From: PZPK01 sp041590075
Lineage (GTDB): Bacteria > Pseudomonadota > Gammaproteobacteria > Pseudomonadales > Oleiphilaceae
Direction: 5' to 3'
Assembly: GCA_041590075.1 (NCBI GenBank)
Contig: JBFHUL010000022.1
Span: forward strand, 1 to 41,014
DNA length: 41,014 nucleotides
The notes below the pieces were generated by a model. The model was not told the DNA's origin and ran no database searches. It worked only from the letters and a program-made list of their open reading frames with translations. Position 1 is the first letter of the stretch; every line of letters starts with the position of its first letter. A program made the position numbers and the translations under genes. This document shows, in pieces, positions 1 through 6,659 of the stretch.

Positions 1-139
1 ACCGATCAAAGGTCTTTATTAAACAGAACCTGTTACGGTCTCCGCCAACCGAATAACAGACAAGGTCGCCAACAACATGGATGTCTCGGCGAAACTTTCT
101 TTCGGTTGTCCATACAGCATCTGGCTTTACGTCTATCAT
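1..139 (-). CDS. Small phage protein, 3' part cut by window start
   Basis: This leftward ORF starts at ATG 139-137 and runs off the window at residue 46. It overlaps the stop of the upstream gene by ATGA, which indicates translational coupling. It begins MIDVKPDAVWTTERKF and is nearly the same protein as the complete 60-residue copy at 40697-40515, with one visible substitution. Hydrophobic stretches alternating with charged residues suggest a small beta-rich fold. I do not recognise the family. Position in the early leftward operon suggests an accessory replication or nin-region type role, which is inference only. Confidence 0.7.
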   Translation of the reverse strand, partial: MIDVKPDAVWTTERKFRRDIHVVGDLVCYSVGGDRNRFCLIKTFDR

Positions 140-474
140 GCTGCTTCACTCCATCGCAGATACTCGCCCAAAATGACCTTGAATGCCGCCGCTGCACTGG
201 CGTCATGATCCAGCGTCTTGCGGGTTCTGATGTTGCAGTAATCAATAATGAACCCCCGACACATAGCCTCCGGTGTCAGGTAGTATGATGGATTGGGTAA
301 CTTCGCATTGTGCTTGTACCATGCTGTGCGCAACACGTAGTTATAAAATTCCGGATCCCGACACAGTCTCGCTGCACGTACGGCAAGTGGCCCTCCCTTA
401 ATTTCAGCGGCCTGCGCATTCTTTACGGCTGACTGATCCACTGGCTCCTCATCATCACCCACCTCGATCAACAT
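1..474. repeat. Imperfect terminal redundancy, left copy (partner 40559-41014)
   Basis: The first 474 bases match the last 456. Positions 361-474 look identical to the right copy. Positions about 230-305 are clearly diverged, with a net 18-base difference that keeps the reading frame. Scattered substitutions occur elsewhere (for example near 89 and 171). The repeat starts and ends inside genes, as expected where a circular or circularly permuted phage genome was cut at an arbitrary point. The divergence suggests the two ends come from different strain variants. A true tandem duplication cannot be excluded. Confidence 0.85.
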
Positions 475-678
475 CACCTGATATCGCTGACCAAGTTTTG
501 TGGTGGTGCGTTTGTCTTTGCCGCGAAAGATCGACAGGTCAGCCGGATCCTGCAGTCGCAGCTTTATATAAGGCCCACTCGTATCGGTCTCGCCATACCC
601 CAGCAGCTGCACTTCATCGTGGTATGCCAGATACGGTTCGATATGCTCGATGTGTTGCACTACCTCTTCCACGCTCAT
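136..678 (-). CDS. Hypothetical early protein, 180 aa (complete allele)
   Basis: The ORF starts MSVEEVVQHIEHIEPYLAYH, and its ATG overlaps the preceding stop as ATGA. The C-terminal third is helical and rich in aromatic and basic residues. It contains the segment LDHDASAAAAFKVILGEYL. No catalytic motif is visible and I do not recognise a family. A second, 5'-truncated allele (41014-40694) differs by a six-residue in-frame deletion and several substitutions around residues 125-150, so that region tolerates change. Both alleles remain open, which argues that the protein is expressed and under selection. It is part of the leftward operon from the Cro-like gene to the late regulator. Confidence 0.75.
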   Translation of the reverse strand: MSVEEVVQHIEHIEPYLAYHDEVQLLGYGETDTSGPYIKLRLQDPADLSIFRGKDKRTTTKLGQRYQVMLIEVGDDEEPVDQSAVKNAQAAEIKGGPLAVRAARLCRDPEFYNYVLRTAWYKHNAKLPNPSYYLTPEAMCRGFIIDYCNIRTRKTLDHDASAAAAFKVILGEYLRWSEAA

Positions 679-1130
679 GCGGTTGCCCTCAGTTTGTCTT
701 GTGATATTGCATGGGTTGGACCATGCCCCAGATCTTTTATGCTAGCCATCAGCTCATCGCCGCGACAGAACCCCGCAAATCGGTAGCTGGGGAAAGTGCC
801 GACCATTAGCGCATAGAGGTCTGCCGGCATGTCTTTCTTGTTCATCACAGCGGTTACATGTCCAGACTGATACTTGGTGGCCTTTACATCCACCGCGCGC
901 CCATCGCGCAACATCGCGTCATACGCTGGCAGCTCGCCAATCTGCAGATCAGGATACAGATTGAAGAGCTTACAAAAAGCGATCTCAGCGGCGATACCCT
1001 CAAGGTCGGTGCTACTATCCGACTGCGAGCCGATTCGGTTGTTTTTGATGTTCTTCTTGCGCGCGTTCTCGTATCTCGACTTGGCCAGAAACTTGGCCAG
1101 CCGCTGCTCTGCTTCGCTTAATGTGATCAC
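675..1130 (-). CDS. Putative PD-(D/E)XK-type nuclease
   Basis: The 151-residue product starts at GTG 1130, chosen because GTGA overlaps the stop of the upstream gene; an upstream ATG at 1163 is less likely. An N-terminal helical region is followed by EGIAAEIAFCKLFN and then AYDAMLRDGRAVDVKATKY. The latter has the acidic residue, spacing and D-x-K core of restriction-endonuclease-fold nucleases: an acidic helix residue, D in the first strand, and VDVK in the second. Small nucleases of this sort are common next to phage helicases and act in recombination or branched-DNA processing. Its ATGA overlap with the next gene places it in the same operon. The motif reading is direct; the activity is inferred. 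Confidence 0.65.
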   Translation of the reverse strand: MITLSEAEQRLAKFLAKSRYENARKKNIKNNRIGSQSDSSTDLEGIAAEIAFCKLFNLYPDLQIGELPAYDAMLRDGRAVDVKATKYQSGHVTAVMNKKDMPADLYALMVGTFPSYRFAGFCRGDELMASIKDLGHGPTHAISQDKLRATA

Positions 1131-1318
1131 GACTTTACCTCCAGTGCCTCGACTTTCGCGCACAGCCCCTGCGGATAATGTTTGGTGCGCTGTTCGACTA
1201 GCCCGTTTTTTCCTTCCATCTGGTACGTCACTGTGCGTGGCGCATTCAGCTCATCAAGAAAGGTCGCGATCTCAGGAAACCGTTCGCGGTTACGCTGCCT
1301 TTGCTGTTCTCTCGTCAT
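1127..1318 (-). CDS. Hypothetical small charged protein, 63 aa
   Basis: A short leftward ORF starting MTREQQRQRNRERFPEIA, very rich in Arg and Gln at its N-terminus, with a more structured C-terminal half. It overlaps the gene before it by 29 bases and its stop overlaps the GTG of the nuclease gene as GTGA. This tight packing is the main reason for calling it real. The basic N-terminus could bind nucleic acid. No family is recognised. Confidence 0.6.
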   Translation of the reverse strand: MTREQQRQRNRERFPEIATFLDELNAPRTVTYQMEGKNGLVEQRTKHYPQGLCAKVEALEVKS

Positions 1319-1607
1319 CGTATACCCCGATTAACTCGTTAATGTCTTTACCGGTGAATGTCCATGTCCTTGCATGCAGCCAATCCTCGTACAACACCTC
1401 GGTCGCGCCCTGTGCCAGTAGCAGTACCACCATGGCGCGGCGCCAGTCCCTCGATACGGCACAGGTCTGCATCACATGCACTGGCTGACCATCAACTCCG
1501 AGGTATTCACGATCCGCCGGGTTTTCATGTGGGCCAGTTATATAGTCCGGCTCAAAGATCCATGCTGGGAGGCTTTCATCGCCGACCTGTATCGCTACTT
1601 GGCGCAT
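1290..1607 (-). CDS. Hypothetical early protein, 105 aa
   Basis: The start is placed at ATG 1607 (MRQVAIQVGDESLPAWIFEP) because AAGGAGG lies about seven bases upstream, inside the 3' end of the helicase gene; an in-frame upstream start at 1673 has no comparable site. The protein is a compact mix of beta and helix with no catalytic signature. It overlaps the helicase by 13 bases, consistent with coupled translation. Family unknown. The helicase-nuclease neighbourhood suggests a replication or recombination accessory. Confidence 0.65.
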   Translation of the reverse strand: MRQVAIQVGDESLPAWIFEPDYITGPHENPADREYLGVDGQPVHVMQTCAVSRDWRRAMVVLLLAQGATEVLYEDWLHARTWTFTGKDINELIGVYDDERTAKAA

Positions 1608-3070
1608 CGTTGTGCCTCCTTGATTGCGCGGTTTTTGTATACGTCCATCCACTCGGCCGCGCCCATCTTCCATTCGCCCTGTTGTGGCATGCGCCTAAAT
1701 CCACGGGGCCATGAGCCAAACCGTTTTTTATACATGTGTGCGGCCACACCAACCTGCTTGTGTGTCTTCGCACACCGCCATAGGCAGTCATTCCAGAATT
1801 TTTCTTTGGGATTTACTTGCGCCTTTTTTACTGGCTGCAGCCGGCCTTCCTTCATGGACAGCGACTGCCCTTCACGAGTCGGCTGACAGCCGCACTTCGG
1901 ACACCGCTGCTGCTTCGTGTAAATGTGCCAGCAGTTGCGACAGGTTGTGAGTGTTTTTTCTTTTGTCGGGCAATCCGACTTCTTGTCCTGTATCTTCATC
2001 GACTCGTCAAGCGACCAACCCCCTGCGTCCTGTGGCAGCCCGTGACGGTACACGGCACCAGCATGATCGATGATGACCGCATACTCTTTGCCGGGTGCCG
2101 GGCGAAGGACGCGACCTGCCATCTGCAGGTACAGCCCATACGACTTGGTCGGCCTTGCGATGACCTCGCACCCAATCGAGGGCATGTCCCAGCCTTCGGT
2201 CAGTACACCGAAGTTGCTTACTACCTGTATATCGCCGGCCGCTACGCCAGCAAGAATCGCTTCACGTTCATTGATTTTGGTCTTGCCATCAATATGCGCA
2301 GCAGTGATGCCTGCGTGATTAAACTCTTCGGTCAGCGCGATGGAATGATTAACGCTGGATGCGTACACCACCGTCTGCCGGTTCTCGCCATAGCGATGCC
2401 AGTCGTCCACCACATGCCCAACCAGCGGCGACATGCGCTCTTCCAGCTCAGACCCGACATAATCACCGGCGCGAGTATGAATGCCCTCCAGATCCGGTAA
2501 GCGCGGCGCGTAGATCTTGGTTGGTACTAAATAGCCCAGTTCGGTCAACTCCGCGACGCTCGACACCTCAACCATGGCATCAAACAGATGGCCGAGTCCG
2601 CGACCATCGGTGCGGCACGGGGTTGCGGTCAACCCGATCACAATCGCGTCAGGGTGATCAGCAATCAGGCGCAGGTACTGGTCAGAGGTTGCGTGGTGCG
2701 CTTCATCGATAAACAGCAGCTTGACCATCGGGGTGATGGCGGACTTCTTGCTCCATATACGGCTGGCATAGGTCTGGATGCTGGCCACTTGCGTATTGAC
2801 CATCAGTGAGGGGCGAACACCCGACAGGATTATCCCGGCGCTCACATCGACCTGACTGAGCTTGTCGCAGGCCTGATGGATTAGTTCTCGCCGATGAGCC
2901 ATCCACAAAACCGGTGTCCGTTTTTCATGCGCACCCTTGGCCATGGACGATCCAATCACGGTCTTTCCAGATCCGGTCGGGGCCACCAAAAGAATTCTCC
3001 GCTTGCCAGCACGGATCAAACCGCGAACCTGCTCGATGGCGTTTGCTTGGTAGGGTCTCAGGTCTAGCAT
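1595..3070 (-). CDS. DEAD/DEAH-box helicase with C-terminal zinc ribbon
   Basis: A 491-residue superfamily 2 helicase. The Q-like start LDLRPYQANAIEQV leads to Walker A APTGSGKT (about residues 30-37), the DEAH box FIDEAHH, the motif III-like GLTATPCR and the second RecA-like domain ending in motif VI YLQMAGRVLRPAPGK. A four-cysteine zinc ribbon follows (CRNCWH...CPKCGC). Length and order match phage DEXH helicases that replace or help the replicative helicase or act in recombination. It is the first large gene after the replication-type HTH protein and the palindromic repeats, so it probably acts at the phage origin. It would use ATP to unwind or remodel DNA in the cytoplasm. Confidence 0.93.
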   Translation of the reverse strand: MLDLRPYQANAIEQVRGLIRAGKRRILLVAPTGSGKTVIGSSMAKGAHEKRTPVLWMAHRRELIHQACDKLSQVDVSAGIILSGVRPSLMVNTQVASIQTYASRIWSKKSAITPMVKLLFIDEAHHATSDQYLRLIADHPDAIVIGLTATPCRTDGRGLGHLFDAMVEVSSVAELTELGYLVPTKIYAPRLPDLEGIHTRAGDYVGSELEERMSPLVGHVVDDWHRYGENRQTVVYASSVNHSIALTEEFNHAGITAAHIDGKTKINEREAILAGVAAGDIQVVSNFGVLTEGWDMPSIGCEVIARPTKSYGLYLQMAGRVLRPAPGKEYAVIIDHAGAVYRHGLPQDAGGWSLDESMKIQDKKSDCPTKEKTLTTCRNCWHIYTKQQRCPKCGCQPTREGQSLSMKEGRLQPVKKAQVNPKEKFWNDCLWRCAKTHKQVGVAAHMYKKRFGSWPRGFRRMPQQGEWKMGAAEWMDVYKNRAIKEAQRCAK

Positions 3071-3273
3071 GAGATACCTCCCAGCCCTATTACCTTCACC
3101 TTGTTATCTAGTACTTTGGTGGTTCTATGATGGTTAGGAGGACATAGCTGTGTCCGCCCAGAGCGGACATTTTGTCCCGTCAGGGAGGACATTTTGTCCG
3201 CCCTGTTTCGTCCTATAACGTCCAGAGGGAGGACATTTTGTCCGCCCTGAATCAGGCTGCGATTAAAAATCAC
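3064..3273 (-). pseudogene. Out-of-frame continuation of the HTH replication-type protein
   Basis: This ORF overlaps the end of the HTH gene in the next frame. It encodes repeated GGQNVLP/DKMSSL/GQNVRSG peptides followed by CPPNHHRTTK. Phage HTH proteins of this kind often have exactly such repetitive, polar C-terminal tails, so it looks like the missing 3' half rather than a separate gene. Both frames meet at a run of five T (minus strand, 3269-3265) immediately before the TAA of the upstream frame. Skipping one T at UUU-UAA would join them. Either an indel or sequencing error in the homopolymer, or a real +1 slip, could explain this. The palindromic repeats are embedded in it. Confidence 0.5.
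3137..3249. repeat. Four GGACA-N-TGTCC palindromes (candidate origin or operator array)
   Basis: Inverted repeats GGACA...TGTCC occur at 3140-3155 (6-base centre) and at 3165-3177, 3187-3199 and 3231-3243 (TTT centre). The last two lie in a shared 24-base direct repeat (3182-3205 and 3226-3249) containing GGGAGGACATTTTGTCC. They sit within or after a replication-type HTH gene and just upstream of the helicase gene. This is reminiscent of iterons inside lambda-type O genes. Binding of the HTH protein is inferred. Confidence 0.7.
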
Positions 3274-3577
3274 CGGTCACCCCCTTCTTTTCCTGTTTGC
3301 GGGGCAACTTACGCAGCACCCCATCGAAGGTCAGTTGATAAATAGGGGTCGTTCTGGGCGTTGCTGGGCGGAGAATTTTAACCACCCCATCATTAATTAA
3401 CCCCTTGATGATTCGGCGAACTTGGCGCACGGTGTACTGTGTTTTCCAAGCCAGCAAATCCTGACTCGGCCAGCAGACACCGTCATCATCCGCGTGGTCA
3501 GCCATCGCAAGCAAAACAATAAGTTGCGGCGATTCAATTTGAAGTTGCCACACCTCGGCCATCACGGTTACAGACAT
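3263..3577 (-). CDS. HTH replication-initiation-type protein (N-terminal domain)
   Basis: The 104-residue product contains a winged-helix type segment: MAEVWQLQIESPQLIVLLAM, then DGVCWPSQDLLAW and VRQVRRIIKGLINDGVV. This pattern (short helix, HTH, wing ending in a YQL strand) is typical of phage replisome-organiser N-terminal domains. The start at 3577 has a GGGGGT sequence upstream; the alternative ATG at 3562 has no ribosome site. The protein is short for the family and stops at TAA immediately after a T5 run; the likely C-terminal tail lies in another frame (3273-3064). It follows the Cro-like gene and precedes the palindrome cluster and helicase, the usual place for an origin-binding protein. 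Confidence 0.7.
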   Translation of the reverse strand: MSVTVMAEVWQLQIESPQLIVLLAMADHADDDGVCWPSQDLLAWKTQYTVRQVRRIIKGLINDGVVKILRPATPRTTPIYQLTFDGVLRKLPRKQEKKGVTGDF

Positions 3578-3647
3578 CCCGACCCCCACTAAGTCGATAA
3601 ATAAAATCAATTGCAGAGCCGGCGACCCCTTGCCGCCGATTCCCGTG

Positions 3648-3893
3648 CTAAACTTCTTTTTGCGAAGAGGGGTACCCGGCTTTAAGCTCAGAAGCCGTCA
3701 CCAGACCGGGATAAGCACGGCAAATCTTTTCGGCGTGATTAGTCTCCCCAGTAAACTCGGTGCGCGGCAGCCGACCAGCGACCACCCACTTCTTCACAGC
3801 CTGCGGTGTCACACCGCAAATCGCAGCGATCTGGGAAACCCCGGACCGTTTTTGGTTGCTGATAGTACTGATAATTCTAAGTATTCCGCTCAT
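3648..3893 (-). CDS. Cro-like HTH repressor
   Basis: An 81-residue protein with the HTH core GVSQIAAICGVTPQAVKKWV (about residues 18-37), similar in plan to YdaS/Cro-type phage repressors. It is divergent from the CI-like gene and is the first gene of the leftward early operon. The ATG at 3893 lies about seven bases after a well-matched -10 box (3906-3901) with no Shine-Dalgarno sequence, so the message may be leaderless, as lambda cI is from PRM. It probably binds the same 13-base operators as CI and shuts off repressor synthesis or early transcription. HTH and position are clear; the precise regulatory role is inferred. Confidence 0.8.
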   Translation of the reverse strand: MSGILRIISTISNQKRSGVSQIAAICGVTPQAVKKWVVAGRLPRTEFTGETNHAEKICRAYPGLVTASELKAGYPSSQKEV

Positions 3894-3900
3894 GACATGA

Positions 3901-3928
3901 AGTATGAACCAAAAGTTCTAAATGTCAA
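3901..3928 (-). promoter_or_regulatory. Leftward early promoter with operator
   Basis: On the minus strand TTGACA (3928-3923) is followed after 16 bases by CATACT (3906-3901). The spacer holds the palindrome GAACCAAAAGTTC (3906-3918). The 14 bases TTGACATTTAGAAC are shared exactly with the rightward early promoter at 4679, so one repressor probably controls both. Transcription would begin at or next to the ATG of the Cro-like gene. Confidence 0.7.
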
Positions 3929-3967
3929 GAGAGAATTCTATTGAACCCAGAACCGAAGGTTATTATT

Positions 3968-4639
3968 ATGAGTAAACACAAAGGATTTAGTGATCGATTA
4001 AACCTTGCGCTCGACAAGGTTGGCGCGCCACCCAAGCACAAAGGCCGCCAGAGTTATGTGGGAGAGCTTTTCGGGGTCTCGCAAAGGGCTGCGGGGAAGT
4101 GGCTTGAGGGGGAAGGGATGCCCAGTATGGATCGGCTGACCGGGATCGCGGCCTCCCTTGGCGTATCCGCCGAATGGCTGTTAACCGGGAACAACAAAAA
4201 CACGCACCGAGACAACGGACTGGTTTCAGTTCCTCTGCTATCTTGGGTGCAGGCGGGAGACTTTTGTATGCAAGAGATGATTGTTGCCCATGATGAGTCG
4301 GTGCTGATACCGGGGCCAGTGCCGGACGGCACCTTTGCCCTTAAAATCAAGGGCGAAAGCATGTTCAATCCCACGACCGGCGAAGGCTTCCCAGACGGGT
4401 GTACCATTATTGTCGAGGCCGGCCTTACCCCCCGACCGGGGGACTTTGTGGTCGCCAGAAGCGGTGACGAGGTTGTGTTTAAGGAATTCGTCATCGAGGG
4501 TGCGACACCGTACCTTCGACCGATGAACCCTCGATATACCCCGATCAAAATCGCGGAAGACACAGTGATCTGCGGAGTTGCGACCCGGATGGTGATGGAT
4601 GTCCGGCTTCGCCGGCCCCACATACAGGCTACAGAATAA
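3968..4639 (+). CDS. CI-like repressor with S24/LexA-type autoprotease domain
   Basis: A 223-residue repressor. The N-terminal HTH spans about residues 8-65 (VGELFGVSQRAAGKWLEGEG). The S24 peptidase domain begins near a cleavage site at Ala96-Gly97 (SWVQAGDF). The catalytic serine is in GESMFNP (S131) and the lysine in EVVFKEF (K172). This is the layout of LexA-responsive phage repressors, so DNA damage with RecA should trigger self-cleavage and induction. The start at ATG 3968 is preferred over TTG 3941 because AAGG lies at a suitable distance. It is divergent from the Cro-like gene, with operator-like palindromes between them and again after the gene in front of the rightward promoter. Confidence 0.93.
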   Translation: MSKHKGFSDRLNLALDKVGAPPKHKGRQSYVGELFGVSQRAAGKWLEGEGMPSMDRLTGIAASLGVSAEWLLTGNNKNTHRDNGLVSVPLLSWVQAGDFCMQEMIVAHDESVLIPGPVPDGTFALKIKGESMFNPTTGEGFPDGCTIIVEAGLTPRPGDFVVARSGDEVVFKEFVIEGATPYLRPMNPRYTPIKIAEDTVICGVATRMVMDVRLRRPHIQATE

Positions 4640-4649
4640 AAAAAAACGG

Positions 4650-4707
4650 AAGTTCTAAAAAAAAGTGAACTTTGGGTATTGACATTTAGAACCAGTGGTA
4701 CTATCCT
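4650..4707 (+). promoter_or_regulatory. Rightward early promoter with two operator-like palindromes
   Basis: TTGACA (4679-4684), a 17-base spacer and TATCCT (4702-4707) form a strong sigma-70-type promoter for the operon starting at 4752. The spacer carries GAACCAGTGGTAC (4689-4701), a near-palindrome like the leftward operator. Just upstream, AAGTTC (4650-4655) and GAACTT (4667-4672) form a second inverted repeat around an A-rich centre. Both are likely CI/Cro sites. Confidence 0.75.
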
Positions 4708-4751
4708 TGTGTTAACTGCGATGGGCAGTGACTCACAAAAGGATAGATACC

Positions 4752-5810
4752 ATGAAAACAGGTCGCACACTTACCCAGATTGCCGCTGAACTGGATCGCC
4801 AGAACGAGCAGAAGCGTGACTTTGTCGCCAACACCGGGTCGATCAACGCCGAGCTGATCGATGGCAAAAACATCAGCTTTCACTTGGAAGGCGTCAACGA
4901 GTCTTTTCAGGCCACCCAGCACACCCACCGTCAGATAGGTGACCGTCTGAAGATCCCGGCCGCTTACTACGACCGGATCCGTCAGGATCACCCGGAGCTG
5001 CTGGCGCGCACCCTGAACACCTTCTTTCATGACGAGCCAGAGCGCCGCCTGATCCGCACACTGGATGGCAATGCGCGCGCCTTCCTGTCTGATCGCTACC
5101 GCACACTGGACAACTTCGATCTGGCGCAGGCTGTACTGCCGGTGCTGGCCGAAGCACCCGACATGCAGGTGGTGTCAACCGAGATCACCGACCATCGGTT
5201 TTACCTCAAGGCGCTTTTCCCGCGTACCGAGATGGAAGTGGCTCGTGGTGATGCGGTGCAGGCTGGCGTGGTGATCTCCAATTCCGAGATTGGTAAAGGG
5301 TCACTGCGGGTCGAGCCACTAATCTATCGACTTGTTTGCTTGAACGGGATGATAGCTGCCGACCACGGCACCAAGAAGTATCACGTTGGCCGATCTGCAG
5401 ACGGTGGTGATCTGGCTTATGAAGTGTACCGGGACGAAACCCTGCGAGCTGATGATCGCGCCTTGTGGCTCAAGGTTCAGGACACCGTGCGCGCGTCACT
5501 GGACACCGTGCAGTTCGGCAAGATTGTCGATCAGATGCGCCGAGCCACTGAAGTAGGTATTGGTGGTGATCCGGTCAAAGCCGTTGAAGAAGTGCAGCGG
5601 GTGTTTAACCTGACCGATGGCGAGCGAGGCGGTGTGTTGCGCCACCTGATCGAAGGCGGCGACCTGTCCCAGTTCGGACTACTGAATGCGATCACTCGCA
5701 CATCGCAGGATATCGCCGACTACGACCGGGCAACTGACTTTGAGCGCATGGGCGGCCAGATACTGGAACTCCCGCGCAACCAGTGGGAGCAAATTGCAGC
5801 GGCAGCTTAA
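4752..5810 (+). CDS. DUF932 family protein
   Basis: A 352-residue product of the DUF932 phage/plasmid family. The central blocks SFHLEGVNESFQATQHTHRQ, YYDRIRQDHPELLARTLNTF, ARAFLSDRYRTLDN and VEPLIYRLVCLNGMI are the parts I recognise. The start at ATG 4752 is preceded by AAAGGATAG. It is the first gene after the rightward early promoter, so it is expressed immediately on infection or induction. The family is common in phages and plasmids next to recombination genes, but its biochemistry is not settled; a role in recombination or host takeover is only inference. Length is usual for the family. Confidence 0.85.
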   Translation: MKTGRTLTQIAAELDRQNEQKRDFVANTGSINAELIDGKNISFHLEGVNESFQATQHTHRQIGDRLKIPAAYYDRIRQDHPELLARTLNTFFHDEPERRLIRTLDGNARAFLSDRYRTLDNFDLAQAVLPVLAEAPDMQVVSTEITDHRFYLKALFPRTEMEVARGDAVQAGVVISNSEIGKGSLRVEPLIYRLVCLNGMIAADHGTKKYHVGRSADGGDLAYEVYRDETLRADDRALWLKVQDTVRASLDTVQFGKIVDQMRRATEVGIGGDPVKAVEEVQRVFNLTDGERGGVLRHLIEGGDLSQFGLLNAITRTSQDIADYDRATDFERMGGQILELPRNQWEQIAAAA

Positions 5811-5818
5811 TGATTAAT

Positions 5819-5942
5819 GGTGTGGTGGTCGGGTCATGTGTTCCCGCCACTGAGGGCCATCGCAGTCTGACGCATCCAAGGATGCCGTGACTCATGAGTC
5901 CGAAAGGTAAAAGGTCTGGTTAATCCCGCCGACCACCACACC
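5819..5942 (+). ncRNA. Candidate structured RNA in the early transcript
   Basis: Between DUF932 and the next gene, GGTGTGGTGGTCGG (5819-5832) and CCGACCACCACACC (5929-5942) form a perfect 14-bp stem. It encloses 96 bases that contain further hairpins: GCATC-CAAG-GATGC (5872-5885), the palindrome GACTCATGAGTC (5888-5899), and CC-GAAA-GG just after it. No ORF of note is present. It could be a cis-acting leader for the small genes that follow, a processed small RNA, or an RNA decoy. I do not recognise it as a known riboswitch or ribozyme. Confidence 0.55.
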
Positions 5943-5975
5943 CTCGATTGATGATCTTTAATGGGAGATACGGAT

Positions 5976-6233
5976 ATGGAACTGATGCGATACACAACTG
6001 ATGAAGGCGAGCGCGTTGCCCTCCTCGTTGCTGAAGGCAGGAAGTGGCTGAAGGTGGTGCTGATGGGCGATACATGCCTGCGCAAGGTGAAAGCCACGGA
6101 GAAGAAGTACATGAGCCAGATGGATTACCCGCTACCGCGCGCGCGCAGGAAGTTTGCGCACTGCACCAAGGCCTTTAATGGTAACACCGTGCGCGGCCTG
6201 TCAAAGCCTCTCCGTGCGGCACTGGGGATTTGA
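5976..6233 (+). CDS. Hypothetical small early protein, 85 aa
   Basis: The start ATG 5976 (MELMRYTTDEGERVALLVAE) is chosen because GGGAG lies about nine bases upstream; an upstream in-frame ATG at 5961 overlaps that site. The N-terminal half is a beta-type segment and the C-terminal half is basic (ARRKFAHCTKAFNGNTVRGL). No family is recognised. As first gene of a run of four unknown small genes before the recombination module, a host-takeover or counter-defence role is possible but unsupported. Confidence 0.65.
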   Translation: MELMRYTTDEGERVALLVAEGRKWLKVVLMGDTCLRKVKATEKKYMSQMDYPLPRARRKFAHCTKAFNGNTVRGLSKPLRAALGI

Positions 6234-6246
6234 TGGAGGGACCGTG

Positions 6247-6468
6247 ATGTCACTGAATATTTATGAGGTTCGCTGGATAAACAAGGATCAGGCTATTAAG
6301 CGCACTCGGGTATTGACTACTTCGGCGTCTGATGCGTTCCATTTTATCGGCGCACACTTTGGTGGTCGCGTGGACCGGGTAGATTGTGCCTTTCTTGCCG
6401 AGTACGTAGAGAACCCACGCAACGACAACATTATGTCGCGCGCGTACTGGTATGGGGGGCTTATCTGA
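6247..6468 (+). CDS. Hypothetical small early protein, 73 aa
   Basis: The ORF begins MSLNIYEVRWINKDQAIKRT, with GGAGGG upstream, and ends in a TGATG overlap with the following start. It has alternating polar and hydrophobic residues of a small alpha/beta fold. Its opening (YEVRWINKDQAIK) resembles the next gene's opening (YIVEQRWTIGNTVKIS) in a loose way: both are short proteins starting with a strand and then a helix (SASDAFHFI versus SLRDAIDTV). They might be distant paralogues. Function unknown. Confidence 0.65.
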   Translation: MSLNIYEVRWINKDQAIKRTRVLTTSASDAFHFIGAHFGGRVDRVDCAFLAEYVENPRNDNIMSRAYWYGGLI

Positions 6469-6659
6469 TGATGACTGATTACATAGTGGAGCAACGGTGG
6501 ACCATCGGCAACACGGTGAAGATCTCGCACGAACGTGTTAAGGCAGAAAGCCTGCGTGATGCCATTGATACCGTTGAAAATCGATTACTTGAAACTCACC
6601 CCATGGCAACCGTGCGTACTGTGGCTGCACTGGAGGTTTACTCAGGAGACTGGCGATGA
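6468..6659 (+). CDS. Hypothetical small early protein, 63 aa
   Basis: It starts at the ATG of a TGATG overlap with the previous stop and ends in an ATGA overlap with the next gene, so it is embedded in a tightly coupled operon. The sequence MMTDYIVEQRWTIGNTVKIS is followed by an amphipathic helix and a strand ending EVYSGDW. It may be related to its upstream neighbour. No known domain is visible. Confidence 0.65.
   Translation: MMTDYIVEQRWTIGNTVKISHERVKAESLRDAIDTVENRLLETHPMATVRTVAALEVYSGDWR

Noticed and set aside
874..1488. 204-codon rightward ORF over the nuclease region
   Set aside because: Ser/Arg/Leu-rich composition typical of an antisense shadow; the leftward genes there have overlaps and motifs.
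3137..3249. CRISPR-like array
   Set aside because: Only four short palindromes with unequal spacing and no unique spacers of constant length; no cas genes.
4054..4770. 238-codon ORF antisense to the CI-like gene
   Set aside because: It is the mirror of a clear S24 repressor, has no ribosome site and no recognisable protein features.
5881..5906. Hammerhead ribozyme core
   Set aside because: ATGAGTCCGAAA looks similar, but the invariant CTGATGA is CTCATGA here and the third stem and cleavage site are not found.
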